DNA of 64,000 nucleotides from Nematopogon swammerdamellus. Taxonomy: Eukaryota > Arthropoda > Insecta > Lepidoptera > Adelidae. The notes under the pieces are model-generated. The model was not told where the DNA came from and did no database searches. It worked only from the letters and a program-made list of their open reading frames with translations. A program made the position numbers and the translations under genes. Below are positions 1 through 11,764 of this stretch, piece by piece (the stretch's first letter is position 1; every line of letters starts with the position of its first letter). Location of the stretch: contig OX336349.1 in NCBI GenBank assembly GCA_946902875.1, forward strand, positions 16,949,891 to 17,013,890, written 5' to 3'.

Positions 1-1520
1 TATATTTATAAATCTATACACCCACTCATATATAAAATGGCTGTGTTAAAACACTAACCGGCCATTACTGCCACCACAGAAAGGGTTGAAACGGCACTCG
101 TTTGCCGCGTCTCTTTCAACCCTCATTCAGAACGAGCAACGAGGCCCGGCATGCCTCAACAACCGCTCGCCATTACATAAACGACCAACATTAGCGTTCA
201 CGTATTTTAAGCTTTAAAATGAAACAAAAGGAATATTGCAGGCGGGCAAGATTGTTTCTAAAGACAAGGGACACTCATCCTGCCTCCTGTAACAAGGACG
301 CAGCCATAATGTTATCGAGGGTGGGGCAAGCAACACAGCTCATTAGACAAAACTACTTCAACGAATGTATTTAAGACGATATCCATAGCTGGCTGCTTTG
401 CATAGAAAAAGGTTGTAAGTCGGTGTTGTTTTTTAATTTAAAAAAAAATTATAATAACATTTAAAAATCTACAACAATTCACTACGTGCGCACGGCACGG
501 GAGTCGTACCGTGCCGCGACGTGTGAAATGAGGCTATGAGTGTACACAACGCAACACCATGCACACCATTTTATATTTATAAATCTATACACCCACTCAT
601 ATATAAAATGGCTGTGTTAAAACACTAACCGGCCATTACTGCCACCACAGAAAGGGTTGAAACGGCACTCGTTTGCCGCGTCTCTTTCAACCCTCATTCA
701 GAACGAGCAACGAGGCCCGGCATGCTCAACAACCGCTCGCCATTACATAAACGACCAACATTAGCGTTCACGTATTTTAAGCTTTAAAATGAAACAAAAG
801 GAATATTGCAGGCGGGCAAGATTGTTTCTAAAGACAAGGGACACTCATCCTGCCTCCTGTAACAAGGACGCAGCCATAATGTTATCGAGGGTGGGGCGAG
901 CAACACAGCTCATTAGACAAAACTACTTCAACGAATGTATTTAAGACGATATCCATAGCTGGCTGCTTTGCATAGAAAAAGGTCGTAAGTCGGTGTTGTT
1001 TTTTAATTAAAAAAAAATAATGATAATAACCTTTAAAAATCTACAACAATTCACTACGTGCGCACGGCACGGGAGTCGTGCCGTGCCGCGACGTGTGAAA
1101 TGAGGCTATGAGTGTACACAACGCAACACCATGCACACCATTTTATATTTATAAATCTATACACCCACTCATATATAAAATGGCTGTGTTAAAACACTAA
1201 CCGGCCATTACTGCCACCACAGAAAGGGTTGAAACGGCACTCGTTTGCCGCGTCTCTTTCAACCCTCATTCAGAAACAGGCAACGAGACCCGGCATGCCT
1301 CAACAACCGCTCGCCATTACATAAACGAGCAACATTAGCGTTCACGTATTTTAAGCTTTAAAATGAAACAAAAGGAATATTGCAGGCGAGCAAGATTGTT
1401 TCTAAAGACAAGGGACACTCATCCTGCCTCCTGTAACAAGGACGCAGCCATAATGTTATCGAGGGTGGGGCGAGCAACACAGCTCATTAGACAAAACTAC
1501 TTCTACGAATGTATTTAAGA
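1..1520. repeat. 572-bp tandem satellite, 2.65 copies
   Basis: Copies start at 1, 572 and 1144, giving periods of 571 and 572 bp. The third stops near 1520, and the array starts at the window edge, so it probably continues to the left. Copies differ only by scattered substitutions and small indels. Each unit holds a hairpin built on AGGGTTGAAA / TTTCAACCCT and a second one around CACGGCACGGG / CCGTGCCG. No coding potential is seen. Confidence 0.95.
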
Positions 1521-1689
1521 TAAATTTTAAGAATCTTTTCCTATCCTTAGTGAAGTAATTATTCATTTATATTGCGTGCTACATAATGTTAACTCCCCAC
1601 TTCTCTATCTCTCTCTCTCTCTCGTCATTTAGTTGATGGTGTTGAACAACAGAACCACTGATTAATGTACATAATATGTAAGTATATTA

Positions 1690-1928
1690 TATACATATTT
1701 TACCTATAATAAAATCCAACGTCTGCTTTCTGTCTGAGTGTCTGAGTGTATGTCTGTCTGTCCGCTTATATCTCGAGAACCACTGAACCGATTTTAATAA
1801 CACAAAATTCTACGGATAGCTTGATTCTTCCCATCAACTATAGGCTACTTACTATCACGCTAAATGGCTTATGAGGTTAGCAGTGAAGTGAAATTTGAGA
1901 GCGGGCGGAGCCGCGAGCACAGCTAGTA
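1690..1928. mobile_element. Helitron/Lep1-like non-autonomous element
   Basis: The stretch has the 'accactgaaccgattttaat' type core and ends in a GCGGAGCCGCG...CAGCTAGT motif, which is the common end of Lep1/Helitron-like repeats in Lepidoptera. It has no ORF. A TCTC microsatellite lies just before it near 1605-1622. Confidence 0.6.
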
Positions 1929-1929
1929 C

Positions 1930-3660
1930 ATATATATATGCGTATTAAAGTATTTATGTAATATTCATTTGTAATTTATCATATTGCTTGACAGTTTAAT
2001 ACATTGCCACAAAATATTCATGTTCGCCTGCATGCACTTATAGAACATGCCAAAGGTTAGTTAGAATAGAATGCCAGGAGTCATTACTACAAAGAGACAC
2101 TCATATCATGTTACGCTAAAAACAATTAATTTTCCTGCACCAAACGAAGAGGGGGCAAGTGGCCATCCTGCCCACCGTGACTACGCCCATGTCCCGCAGT
2201 TACATCATTTCGGCTCTAACACTCAGAATATTAGCAAAGGCGAGCGTTTCTCGGTCGTTCCCGATGATAGCGTTTCTGCTGCCTCCGCGATCGAAGCGAG
2301 CCCTTGCGGTGTCGGGTTGTCGTAGAAAATTAGCAAGAAATTGCAAAAAGCGTGTCATCAAATTTATAGCAAAAGTTGAGGAAATTTCGTAAATTGTATA
2401 AGTATTGCCTGTGGTATTGCGAACGCACCGCTTAGTTTACAAGAACTAGGCGAATTTTATTTGTATTCGTTCAGGACATTATTAGTGCAGTACTTCAATT
2501 CTTGGGACCTTTAACGTTGAAAATTCTGATAACAATTTTAATTAGTTTATTAGTTAAAAATCTTTAAAATAAAATGATAGAACAAAAATTAAAAGAATGG
2601 TCAAGTGTGAAAAACTAAGATTAGTGGACGGATGGTCGTATACGAAAGTTTACACCATAAATTTTTTGTTCTTTAAAAAATCAGACCACACTATATGTAC
2701 GTAAGGGAAAGGTCAGACGTACACAAAAGAACATTTCTGAAATATCCAGTTCCGAAAGAAATGCCTCTAGAATCTTCGAGTCCCTTAAAAGTGCCAACCG
2801 CATATGTTGAGATCAGCTGCAGGAGGAACTAGGCACCTCGTCTGGACGCGAATGAGGATTTAGGCACACGCCGCACGTATGTACCAAAAGGCTGCTTAAG
2901 GGCACGTAGTCTCGTGGAAGGGTCTCCCACGATTGGGCTACTTCTATTTGATTTTTAGATTAACTTCTGATACGATTTTTTCATTTCCAATTTGGACTAA
3001 GTTCTGATACGATTGTAGTAAAGTAAATGTTTTTATTTTAAAAAATACGTAGCTTTTTAGCGCCTTCGCTTGTATGAAGTAGGACTAAACACAAAAAAAT
3101 ATCTTCTACTTTGATCACTTTCTATTTGACTGCCGATTAACGCATCTATTTACTACGAAAGCGTGATGTTATATGTTATCACATATCTATATCTATAACA
3201 ATCCGAAAATATGTACGATATCATTTGTTTTCTAGTTAAAATAAACAAGCAGACAGAAGAGACGCCAGACACAGCAATGTGTATTTCAGAGATACACCGT
3301 TCACTTTATTGGGATAAAAGAAGAGAAACATAAAATATATTGCATCGGAATGTCTCCTTGTCCACGAAATTCATTCCTCTTGTTTGCTTGTCATTCTTTC
3401 TTCTGATTAACATTTAGGCTCACAATAATTTGATCTAAAATAAATTTAGTCCAAATTTTAGTCCAATCGCAGAAAACCCCTCACCCTTGAAGGGTCGCCG
3501 ACGACGTAGGTACTACTTTCGCGTACGTCGCGAAAGGAGTACGTAACCGCCTGGGATGTATTCGGCGGGCGTTTATCGTCCATACACGAAGCACATCTGA
3601 AGCGTGTTTGCGATATTGCCGAGACTCGCTGGCGCTCTAAAACAAAGTAGCGATCCTGCA
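1930..3660. other. intergenic, no gene recognised
   Basis: Only short ORFs occur (for example 2071-2325 and 2159-2392, overlapping in two frames), with no recognisable domain. The part 2150-2330 is richer in GC than its surroundings and could be an old exon or repeat, but I cannot identify it. Confidence 0.5.
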
Positions 3661-3664
3661 GAAC

Positions 3665-3788
3665 CTTATCATAGCCGACACGATCAAAGAGAACCACTGA
3701 AAATTGTACCTAGTTCCGACAGGAGAAGGTGTGATGGGTTGGCATCACGGATATGGCAGACAATGTCAGATTCCTTAACAAAAAAAAT
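3665..3788 (+). repeat. 5S-SINE, degraded 3' part
   Basis: It matches the 5S-SINE tail in order: GCCGACACGA, then CACTG, a CCTAGTTC block, 'ATGGGTTGGCATCACGGATAT' in modified form and TGTCAGATTCC before an A-rich end. It is more diverged than the other copies, so probably old. Downstream to 4400 the DNA is AT-rich with nothing recognised. Confidence 0.6.
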
Positions 3789-4407
3789 ATATTCAGTTAG
3801 CTTGATGATCATTAATAAATATCAAAATAATATATCTAAGTAAATAAGACATCAAAATCACAAACTTAAAAAAAATATATATATAGGTGCATATATGTAT
3901 TTGAAAAAAATATATATACTTAAATAAAAATGCAAAAAAAAGTGTACAACAATAAAAAATTACGATATCTATAAAAAATTATAATAATAATACCTTGTTA
4001 AAAAGTGGTTTAGTGGCAACATTTCATGAATCAAAATATTACGGTGTTACATTTTCGATGGTATTTTTTGGATTACACCGTAAACTGAATCTGTACGTGA
4101 ACAGGGACACTTCACGTGTAACTTTTTTTTTACTTTTTATGAAAGAGGGAAAACATCTCAAAATAAAAAGACGTAGAGCAGAAGATACACTGTGCATATA
4201 TATGTCGGAGCAGACAGGGTAGGCTTCTTGGGCGGCACGGTTGGGCGGCAGCACAGCCTTCATTTCCGCCCAATCCTCTTCAACTAGGGTGTAGGCGCTG
4301 TAGCTCGAGCAACCCTTACACAAAACACTATGCACTTTCCAGGTAGGTACACTTAACAACAGATACAATCAGGAAGACCACAGTCGCAGGTGTAAGCTGG
4401 CAAGTTC

Positions 4408-4896
4408 GTGAGGAATGCGCGCATGCGCCGCGTCACAGGCCCGTCCGAGGTTAGACTGTTATTGTTCAGCCACGCTTCGCGCGCGCTGGACCTTTCCTCT
4501 CCCCGCACGCCGCACCACTCACGACCATGCCCAGGAACCTTGTCAAACGCTCCTGAGCTCACACTCCGACATCAGAAAGTGGGATCAGAATACATGCCTA
4601 CATATGAGAAGATTGCGTCATTCCGTGAAATGTTCAATTGCGGTGCGATCGGTCACAAAGAAGCTGAGGGTATAACGTCTGCGAACATGATGGATATCAA
4701 CTATCGAAGCTCTAATGAAGAAAATACGGTTATTTGTATCAACTGCGGTGAGCCACGTCACGTCGCGCCACGATGCACCAAGTTGGAGCGTGTGGCGGCA
4801 GCGGTGAGGGCGCGGCAGAATATGGAGTACGAGGAGAAAGACCAATCGAAGGGTCGACGCAAGCCTGCTTTCGGGGATGATACATCAATCTGGTGA
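4408..4896 (+). pseudogene. gag-like fragment with CCHC zinc knuckle
   Basis: The 162-residue reading frame holds one clear zinc knuckle, C110-x2-C113-x4-H118-x4-C123, of the CX2CX4HX4C type that binds nucleic acid in retrotransposon Gag proteins. A second, damaged copy lies upstream around residues 76-90 (FNCGAIGHKE, missing Cys residues). The N-terminal 60 residues do not look like protein, so the true start is unclear. No protease, reverse transcriptase or integrase follows within 3 kb. It is probably the remains of an LTR or non-LTR element. A cellular CCHC protein is a less likely alternative. Confidence 0.55.
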
Positions 4897-7320
4897 ACAC
4901 CTTCCATTTTGTTACGATTTACGTGTTGATTGCTTTGTTCAAAATGAGGGTATTTAACAAAAACTATACTGGGAAGTGAGCGATGCGGTAATAGTCACCT
5001 TGTTAGGTATTGGCAAGGCGGACGCATGCAGTACGGTTCAAATCCTATCTGTAGTAACCATTGATCAATTTCAACTCAATTGTATTTCACGTTGTACTGG
5101 ATAAATGCCTGAGTGTACTGTTCCCATTCAGTTAATCTGTGAAAGCAATGATGCAGTCAGAGTCAGGATGTGCCAGTGACGGCGCTCCCGTTGAATAGAG
5201 AGAAATGAACACGAAGCTGAATTGTGTGTGTGGTCGATGTGCACCCACTATGCTTATTAGCCGCAAGTCACAAAGACCCTAACCCACCTCGGTGGACGGA
5301 GATGGTGCGGTGTAACGGCTGGTGGGGTGGTGTACGGAGACTTGTTCTGCATGGACAGATGGAATCGCATGTGCGATTTGTGGTCACATGGGTGACCTGG
5401 GCCGTTTGATCGGCAATGATGGTCACATGGTTGACCGGCCGTGTGTTCGGCATGGTTCGCATGGGCGACATGTTGTTGCATGGGCAACAGTTTGGTGTGG
5501 TGGAGTGTTCATAAGTGTTCATAATTATTAAACTTTTGATTGTATTTACAAAAAAAAAAAAAAATATTGGGAACAATACATTGTTGGTATGTGTAGACTA
5601 GATATGCCTAGTGTTATTATTTGCATCCGATTGCGTTTGGTTTGAAAAATCTCTTGTTTTGATGATTGTTGTCTTTCATGACTAAGATTATTATTTTTGT
5701 ATCTACCTACGTATTTATTATGAGAAAATAATTTGATTTATATTCTCTAAGCGAAAGTAATTTAGTGGGAAGTTTGTTTATACAAGCAATGAGTAAAGTA
5801 ATTGATTCAACTTATTTCTCGGTCATTTTGTTGTGATAGATAACAGAATATGAAGCTTTCAGGTTCCAAGTTATGCTTACACCGAGCTTAGTAGCTCAAA
5901 CGTCGAAGTTCCAACGTTCATAAACTTTTGCGATTTAATTTCTGCACTATAAAAGTGCTCGATCTGAAAGGTTTTCGGCAAAGTTTATCGAAAGTCATCT
6001 GCGACCTTTTATCCCTGGTCAGGCGGGTCGAGTGGCAAGTATTACAGTACAGTGTGTAGGCCCCTGGTGTTTCAGAGGATGCACAAGAGGACGTGTGAAT
6101 GCCAATATGGCCGTGACGACGGAAGCGACGGAGGCACGGTAGCGACGAGGACGCTCGCGATAGCGGCGCGACAACTTCGGGACTTCGGGAGTACGAGGAG
6201 CAGGATGGAGCGAAGAGTGTGCTGTGAAGCCTGCTTTCGGAGATGTTATGTCAATCTGGTGAGCAGCTTCCATTTTGTTTCGATTCCGGTGCCGAGTGTT
6301 CTCTCGTAAAACAAAGTATAGCTTCTAAGTTCAAAATATAGGCTGTTGTGACAAACAAGGAACCGGAGAGAACACGCTGCAAGCGGAATTGAGGAGTGAG
6401 GCTTCCGAAAAAGCCCATTTTGATAAAAATAAGTCAAAATAGTGAATTTTTATGGAGGAGACCTTGTTTTGATTAAGAATGAGGAAATAAATCAGACTAA
6501 ATTAAACCATAATTCAAAGAGAAGAGCGATAGCTCATGTAAGCACATGGTAGTACGCGCATAGCTATTTGGCCGCACTGCATGCCTAGTCGTAGCTGTAA
6601 CTGCAGTCACTTGTGGCTGTTCAGGGCGCGGTGCGCGGCAGGTGTTGTGGCGGGGGCCCGGGTCTCGTAGAGACTATTATTCGGTCGACTTGGAGTGACC
6701 CGGAAGTCATGGAGACTTTATTATGAATTGGCTTTGGGCTCAGTAAGCCCCGGGTGACGTGTGTCACTAGTATTGCTGCCTTGGGCGGCCGGGCTATGAA
6801 CTTGTGTTCGATTGTGTGCTTGCTTTTGCTTACTGCTTATTGATCGGGTGCGAACCCCTTACACGAGATTTGATTTCTTGACTCTATGGTTGCTAGAGAC
6901 TTTGCTCTAGGTCAGGTAGGCCGAGCCATCAGATTACTTTGAGTTCTGTTTCCGTTGTTCACAGGCACTACTAAGGCACACGAGGACGTGTGATAGTCAG
7001 GTCTGGCCGTGTCGGATATCCGGTTGATTGAATTTCATTTACATGATTGCTGATTTGATATTTTGTTAACGGTGGTTGGCGAAACGCGTCACGTGGGCGA
7101 GACGTGGACAGAGTCGTGGAGCGGGGCGGCAGCCATTTTGGCAGTCTTCTTCAACGATCTTTCGAGGTGACCGCACCGCTTTATGAAACTGTCGATTCAC
7201 CTACCTCCGTGTTTGAGTATTGTACTGAGTTGTTCGTTACGTTTAATAATACAACGTGTGATTCTACGTGTGTGTATTTAATGCTCGATTACCTACTACG
7301 CCGTGTCGGATCCTGACCCT
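4850..7320. repeat. decayed retroelement body with internal repeats
   Basis: Two stretches recur: AAGCCTGCTTTCGG...ATCAATCTGGTGA with CTTCCATTTTGTT at 4861-4915 and again at 6228-6280, and a GTCAGG..GG.CGAG / GAGGACGTGTGA pair near 6019-6097 and 6911-6995. Together with the gag-like fragment upstream they suggest one or more degenerate retroelements. LTR ends could not be placed. The segment 5290-5500 is rich in CACATGGGTGACC-like motifs. Confidence 0.4.
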
Positions 7321-7420
7321 ATATAATACGCTTTGATGCGGCTAGTGTTGCAAATCTTACACACGCGGCGACATATATATGCTTTTTTAATGAAAGCGAG
7401 ACCTGATAGATTAAAACAAT

Positions 7421-7897
7421 GTGTCAAATATTGATTGTACATCGCTCATAAAAAGCGAAATTTCACCTTGTATGCAGCCAAAAAAAAGTAAATTTCCCCA
7501 ACCCGCATACACAGCAGGCGTCTATAAATCACTTTCGTATCGAAAAACAAACTTTCCAGAAGAACTAATCAAACTGCTTGAAATTCTTTACGCTCTAGTG
7601 AAGACGCACTGCCGTTCAGTTGCCCAAGTTATATTTAGGGCTCTTCCGATACGCACTGTGTACTTAGGCGGACTATTTCAGGACGGTGGTGTACACATAA
7701 CTATACGAACAAGTTTCACGACGAAGATCTTTTTATGTTCCCGTATACGTCACGTCATCACATTCTTGCACTGGATTTTGGACTTTTCTTTTAAATTAAT
7801 AGCCGAACTACTGCTACTAAAGGGTAGTACAACCGAACTTTTGCTACTGAAAAGCTTCACTAGTTTCGTCAACCGGACTACCAACCGAACAACTTAA
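7421..7897 (+). CDS. unrecognised ORF, 158 codons
   Basis: The frame is open for 158 codons with no family I recognise. Its last 33 codons run into the 125-bp direct repeat that starts at 7801 (ELLLLKG..TTELLLLKS pattern), so the C-terminus is repeat-encoded and the frame may be chance. No signal peptide is evident, and the middle is hydrophobic in places. Low confidence that it is a gene. Confidence 0.15.
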   Translation: MSNIDCTSLIKSEISPCMQPKKSKFPQPAYTAGVYKSLSYRKTNFPEELIKLLEILYALVKTHCRSVAQVIFRALPIRTVYLGGLFQDGGVHITIRTSFTTKIFLCSRIRHVITFLHWILDFSFKLIAELLLLKGSTTELLLLKSFTSFVNRTTNRTT

Positions 7898-8045
7898 TGA
7901 CATCAAAAAATAATCACATTATATTAGCCGAACTACTGCTACTAAAGGGTTTCAATAGTTCGGTATTACGTAACAACCGAACTTTTGCCACTGCAAAGGT
8001 TCACTAGTTCGGTCAACCGGACTACCAACCGAACTACTGCTACTA
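7801..8045. repeat. 125-bp direct repeat, two copies
   Basis: AGCCGAACTACTGCTACTAA starts at 7801 and again at 7926. Both copies continue with CCGAACTTTTGC..CTG, a CACTAGTT(T)CG block and CAACCGGACTACCAACCGAAC. The second copy carries an extra stretch (AATAGTTCGG). Confidence 0.85.
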
Positions 8046-8118
8046 GACGAAATAAGCACGTATTAGAGGACCAGACATATAAGGAGGGTTATCAATGGAT
8101 GACTCGACTCACACGACC

Positions 8119-8441
8119 AACATACATACGTACAACACACGCTGTATCCCGACAATCAGGGTAAGCAGAGTAATCGGTGTTGCGCTGCAAGTACTCTGGA
8201 AAATTGCAACACAACATCGACCACCACGTTTAGCAAAGTATTCGGACAAGATAACTATCAAGCAGCAAGTACCCACCTGCCGCAGGACTCGGTGGAAGGA
8301 CCGTGCCAAGGTGAGAGGTGGCAAGCCTGTCGCCCTTTAGCACGGCATCTCATCCTTATCCCTTAGTCGCCTTTTACGACATGCGCGGGGAGAGACGCAG
8401 TGGGGCTATTATTTTTAAGTACCGGCCTCACACAGTACTTT
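8119..8441 (-). repeat. repeat A, near full length
   Basis: Read on the minus strand it goes from GTACTGTGTGAGGCCGGTAC through GTCGTAAAAGGCGACTAAGG and CTTGTCCGAATACTTTGCTA to a GTAT-type microsatellite. This about 310-bp unit recurs at 28018, 36045, 47140 and 49080, with partial copies elsewhere. No clear Pol III box was found. It could be a LINE 3' end or a SINE. Confidence 0.8.
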
Positions 8442-8509
8442 TACGACCAACATCACACAGAAAATCTGCTTATGGTCACATTACGATTGCAGATGGTGGA
8501 AGCACAAAA

Positions 8510-8543
8510 AAATAGGCTTCCGTATCCATACGGAAGCCTATTT
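8510..8543. other. perfect 16-bp inverted repeat
   Basis: AAATAGGCTTCCGTAT is followed by a 2-base spacer and its exact reverse complement. It is made from the common 'aggcttccgtatgg' motif of lepidopteran dispersed repeats, also present near 46262 and 26920. Confidence 0.8.
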
Positions 8544-8584
8544 ACTAAGCCTGCGCCGTCTGTCCTACCTATAAAGGACTGTAG

Positions 8585-8892
8585 CTTTTGAACCGTACCG
8601 TTCGGAACCGATGTACAACTGTAGGTCCCTTCCCTTGCCCTTTACTAGGTGGTAGGTTCAAATTGTAGCCGACTGGGTTGATACCACCGTACTGGATGTA
8701 CGATGGCCGCATAGCAGCCTCGGTTGTGTTCTTCTCTAGTCCAGTATAGCCAGCAATCCACGGAAGTATCCGGTATGGCACCTACCTTCTCGGAGGTGAT
8801 ATTGGCTGGTCGGAGCATGTGTCGGAGAGCATGTATCTTGCTTGACCCCTCCGATTCAGCCACCCATACCGGATTACATAAATAAAAATAGG
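8585..8892 (+). repeat. tRNA-SINE copy without its tRNA head
   Basis: It contains CCGTTCGGAACCG, the middle domain TGTAGGTCCCTTCCC..TTACTAGGTGGTAGG, and the tail GTGTTCTTCTCTAGTCCAG..GGTGATATTGGC. It ends in CAGCCACCCATACCGGATTACATAAATAAAA. The tRNA-like head seen at 14995 (minus strand) is missing. Confidence 0.85.
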
Positions 8893-8979
8893 TAGTCGGT
8901 TGAAATAGAGTTTTCACTATAATGACACCAAGTTAGTCGCTTGTATGTATGACTGTTTTTACGATAGAAACAAACACGT

Positions 8980-9380
8980 TGAAAACAAAACACGTTGAAA
9001 AAAAAAAACACTTTTCTTGTATGGGGACCACCCTTAGATTTTGTTTATTTTTTATTATTTGTTAGGATATCCGCATCATAACACATATTCTGTGAAAATT
9101 TCAACCGGCTACCCTGAAGCTAGAAACTCATTGGGCCCACGTACGCTACGCACGCGTACGTGGGCGCGTCGATCTCCATACATTTTATATGGAAGAGTGC
9201 AGCACGCAGTGTGTCGCGTAGCGTAGGGAGTCTTGGGCGCAATGAAACTGCGTGCTGCACTCTTCCATATAAAATGTATGGAGACCGACGCGCCCAGATT
9301 CGCGTGTGTGGCGTACGTGGGCCCAATGAGTTTCTAGCTTAATACGGACGGCTTGTGGCTTAGTAATAGGTTCCGTTTTT
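8980..9380 (+). repeat. dispersed repeat hosting a nested palindrome
   Basis: The outer sequence (GTTGAAAAAAAAAACACTTTTCTTGTATGGGGACC .. GGCTTAGTAATAGGTTCCGT in short motifs) also occurs at 46175-46300. It is split by the inverted-repeat element at 9117-9340. Confidence 0.6.
9117..9340. mobile_element. palindromic MITE nested in a repeat
   Basis: The ends AAGCTAGAAACTCATTGGGC and GCCCAATGAGTTTCTAGCTT are exact inverted copies. The inverted match runs inward through CCACGTACGC and a second arm pair (TCTCCATACATTTTATATGG / CCATATAAAATGTATGGAGA). The whole 224 bp can fold into one hairpin. ORFs in it are only mirror images of each other. Confidence 0.85.
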
Positions 9381-9736
9381 AGTTACGGAACTAAGTAAAA
9401 TCACTAATTCGCCTTACATGTAAGAAATGCGTATAAAATTAAAATGCTAATTTATTACACGACATGCTGTATGTGCTAGTGATTTATATGAAAAAAAGAA
9501 GAAAATGAGCAGGAAGGTCTTCAGCGATGACCTTTGTCAGCCCACTCAATGCACCCGGTTCAACAACTCAGCCATTCTATCGCTGGCTCGAACATCAGCG
9601 TCCGACGAATATATGAAACTAGCCTTTCAGCGGAGCTGTCGCTGCAAGGGTTGTTTTACCTTTTTAGGAAAGCTAAGTTTTTATATATGCTGTCTGTATC
9701 GTTTCTTTACCAAGCTGGAGTTGGTTAATATAAAAT

Positions 9737-10484
9737 AAAAGTTAAATTATAAATTTAAAAACCCCGACCCTTAAAAAGTCAAAAATAATTTCCGTTTACT
9801 TACTTAAAAGGAGTCGGGGGACCGTTGAGTATATAAAATATAATAAAAACTCACAGCTGCAAGCAGTTTACTTAGCGGTCCTCAGACTCCTTTAACTCAT
9901 TGAGCCACACTTTCATTTAAACCATCAAATAAAAAAAAAAAGTTATTGTGATTGTTTGAGATGTAAATAAGTAAAAAATATCAGTGTTAGCCGCAAAATT
10001 TCAGGATTTCAGGAAATAAGATGGTTAGTAGAGGTGACCACCGTGACACAAGTAACAATAAAATTGCAAAAAATCATAGTGATAAAGGGAAAAATATTTG
10101 TTAACCAAAAATACTTTGTTACACAGAACACTATCATAATAAACATAATTACAGCAAAAAACAAATACTTTACTCACCTTTACTGCGAAAAAGTATTTTT
10201 CCAAAGATAGCCTACGCACTTCAGAAAGAACAACAAATTCGATTCAAAAATGTTCGTTATTAACGGTGGTAAAACAATCGAGCTGCTTTACCGACAGAGA
10301 ATGGCCCTTTGTAGATATAATAGTGTCAACTGTTGACCATAGATGGCGCTGAGAACAGTTCTAACCGACCACATTTAGGTGGTTAACATTGCTAACCACC
10401 AAGGCTCAATCAATAAGTAAGTAAATGGAAATTATTTTTGACTTTTTAAGGGTCGGAGTTTTTTAAATTTGTAATTTAACTTTT
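9737..10484. mobile_element. non-autonomous DNA transposon, about 66-bp TIRs
   Basis: The left end reads AAAAGTTAAATTATAAATTT then CCCCGACCCTTAAAAAGTCA and TTTCC..TTTACTTACTTA. The right end at 10413-10484 is its inverted copy with few mismatches. The 750-bp interior has no coding sequence. The superfamily is not assigned, as no clear target duplication was found. Confidence 0.75.
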
Positions 10485-10561
10485 TGTAAAATGTTTTTTG
10501 AGCAATAACGTATATTATCTATCTAATGTTTATAAGTAATTCGGTATGGATGGCTGCGTTA

Positions 10562-10811
10562 AGCTAAGCGCAAATTGGCGCGGTGGTGGCGGTCATAGCG
10601 GTGGCGGCCAAAGTAGCGGTGGCGGCGATCTGATCGCCACCGCCGCCACCGCCGCGATCGGACCGCGCAATGACCGCACGCGTGCAGCGATCGACCGCGC
10701 CAGTATGCGCTTGCACTCACAATTGCATATAACCTATCTGATCGCCACCGCCATCGCCACCGCCATCGCCACCGCTGTGATCGCCTTGATCGCGCCAGTT
10801 TGCGCTTAGCT
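10562..10811. mobile_element. Harbinger-like MITE with TTA duplication
   Basis: The ends AGCTAAGCGCAAATTGGCGCG and CGCGCCAGTTTGCGCTTAGCT are inverted copies with one mismatch. TTA flanks both sides (10559-10561 and 10812-10814), as expected for PIF/Harbinger. The inside carries GCCACC/GGTGGC microsatellite-like runs in opposite orientation. The open frame across it is an artefact of these repeats. Confidence 0.75.
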
Positions 10812-11394
10812 TTAGAGGATGGCTGGCGCTCCGACCAGCCATCAGCTGTTTATAACAGATATTCATTCGAAACATACTTCATTGAAACTGGATCTCCAAT
10901 CCACTCATATAAAGAATGCTGAATTCGCTGACGGATACGCTTCTATCTCAGGGCAATCGGGCGGGAATGCGCTGCAGCGGCTGAAATGTCGCGCGCTGGC
11001 GCCACATGGTTGCTGCACAGAAAATCAATAGAGCGAGCGCCCACTCCGCTAGCGGCTGTCGCGGACGCGATGCTTTATTGTAGTGTAGCTGAGGATTCCG
11101 GCGGGACAGTGTCATTGACAAACTAAGTCATGTTGTTATTTTGAATTATCACACTCGAGTATTTACTACCATTCATAGTCGTAAAGACTAAATATTAGTA
11201 GTCATACATAAATCTCCCTCGAGTACCTACATTATTTCAGCCTTGGATTCTATTCAACGACATTCGTCTCCTGCGCTCACGTCGTCGTCTATGCCTGCGC
11301 TACTCTGTTGTACTCACGAAGGACCTTCAACCACTGAAGCCAACTGAAGCACAGACGCATCATTGGATCATTGAGCCTGTTTTACCGGTACTAT

Positions 11395-11452
11395 ATCCAT
11401 GGGCGTCGTTAGACAAGTTATGGCTCGGCGTCACATGTCGTGCTTTCTAGCG
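11395..11452 (+). repeat. short LINE-J 3' fragment
   Basis: CCATGGGCGTCGTTAGACAA..TTATGGCTCG.CG.CACATGTCGTGCTTT matches the end of the LINE-J copy at 37755-37812. The CpG-rich stretch 11490-11660 that follows holds no recognised gene. Confidence 0.5.
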
Positions 11453-11764
11453 TCATCCCACTTCGGCCACTTCGGAACTTTAAATAAATATAGCGAGGGT
11501 ATAATGCGCGGGGCGTATCACGGCGTGTCGCCGCCGCAGCGGTTCGTCGGTGTTCTCCCTCGCACCCGCACCGTACTTGTATAGTGTATTCGCGTGGCGG
11601 GTCGCCCGCTGCGGCGACTACACGCCGAGATCCGTCCCGCGTAGTCTAGCTAGCACACATACCGACTAACCCAGTAGGCTATTTTTAAAAGAAATTCACG
11701 CGAGCAAAGCCGCTGGCGAAAGCTAGTTGAAAATAAAATATTAAAAATAAAATAAAGGAAATTC

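Noticed and set aside
5257..5576. Overlapping frames rich in His, Met and Cys near 5257-5576
   Set aside because: They reflect CACATGGGTGACC-type repeats on both strands; a zinc-finger reading needs spacing that is not kept.
10546..10809. An 87-codon Gly/Ala-rich frame
   Set aside because: It is the two-way translation of GCC/GGC microsatellite inside a Harbinger-like MITE with TTA duplications, not a gene.
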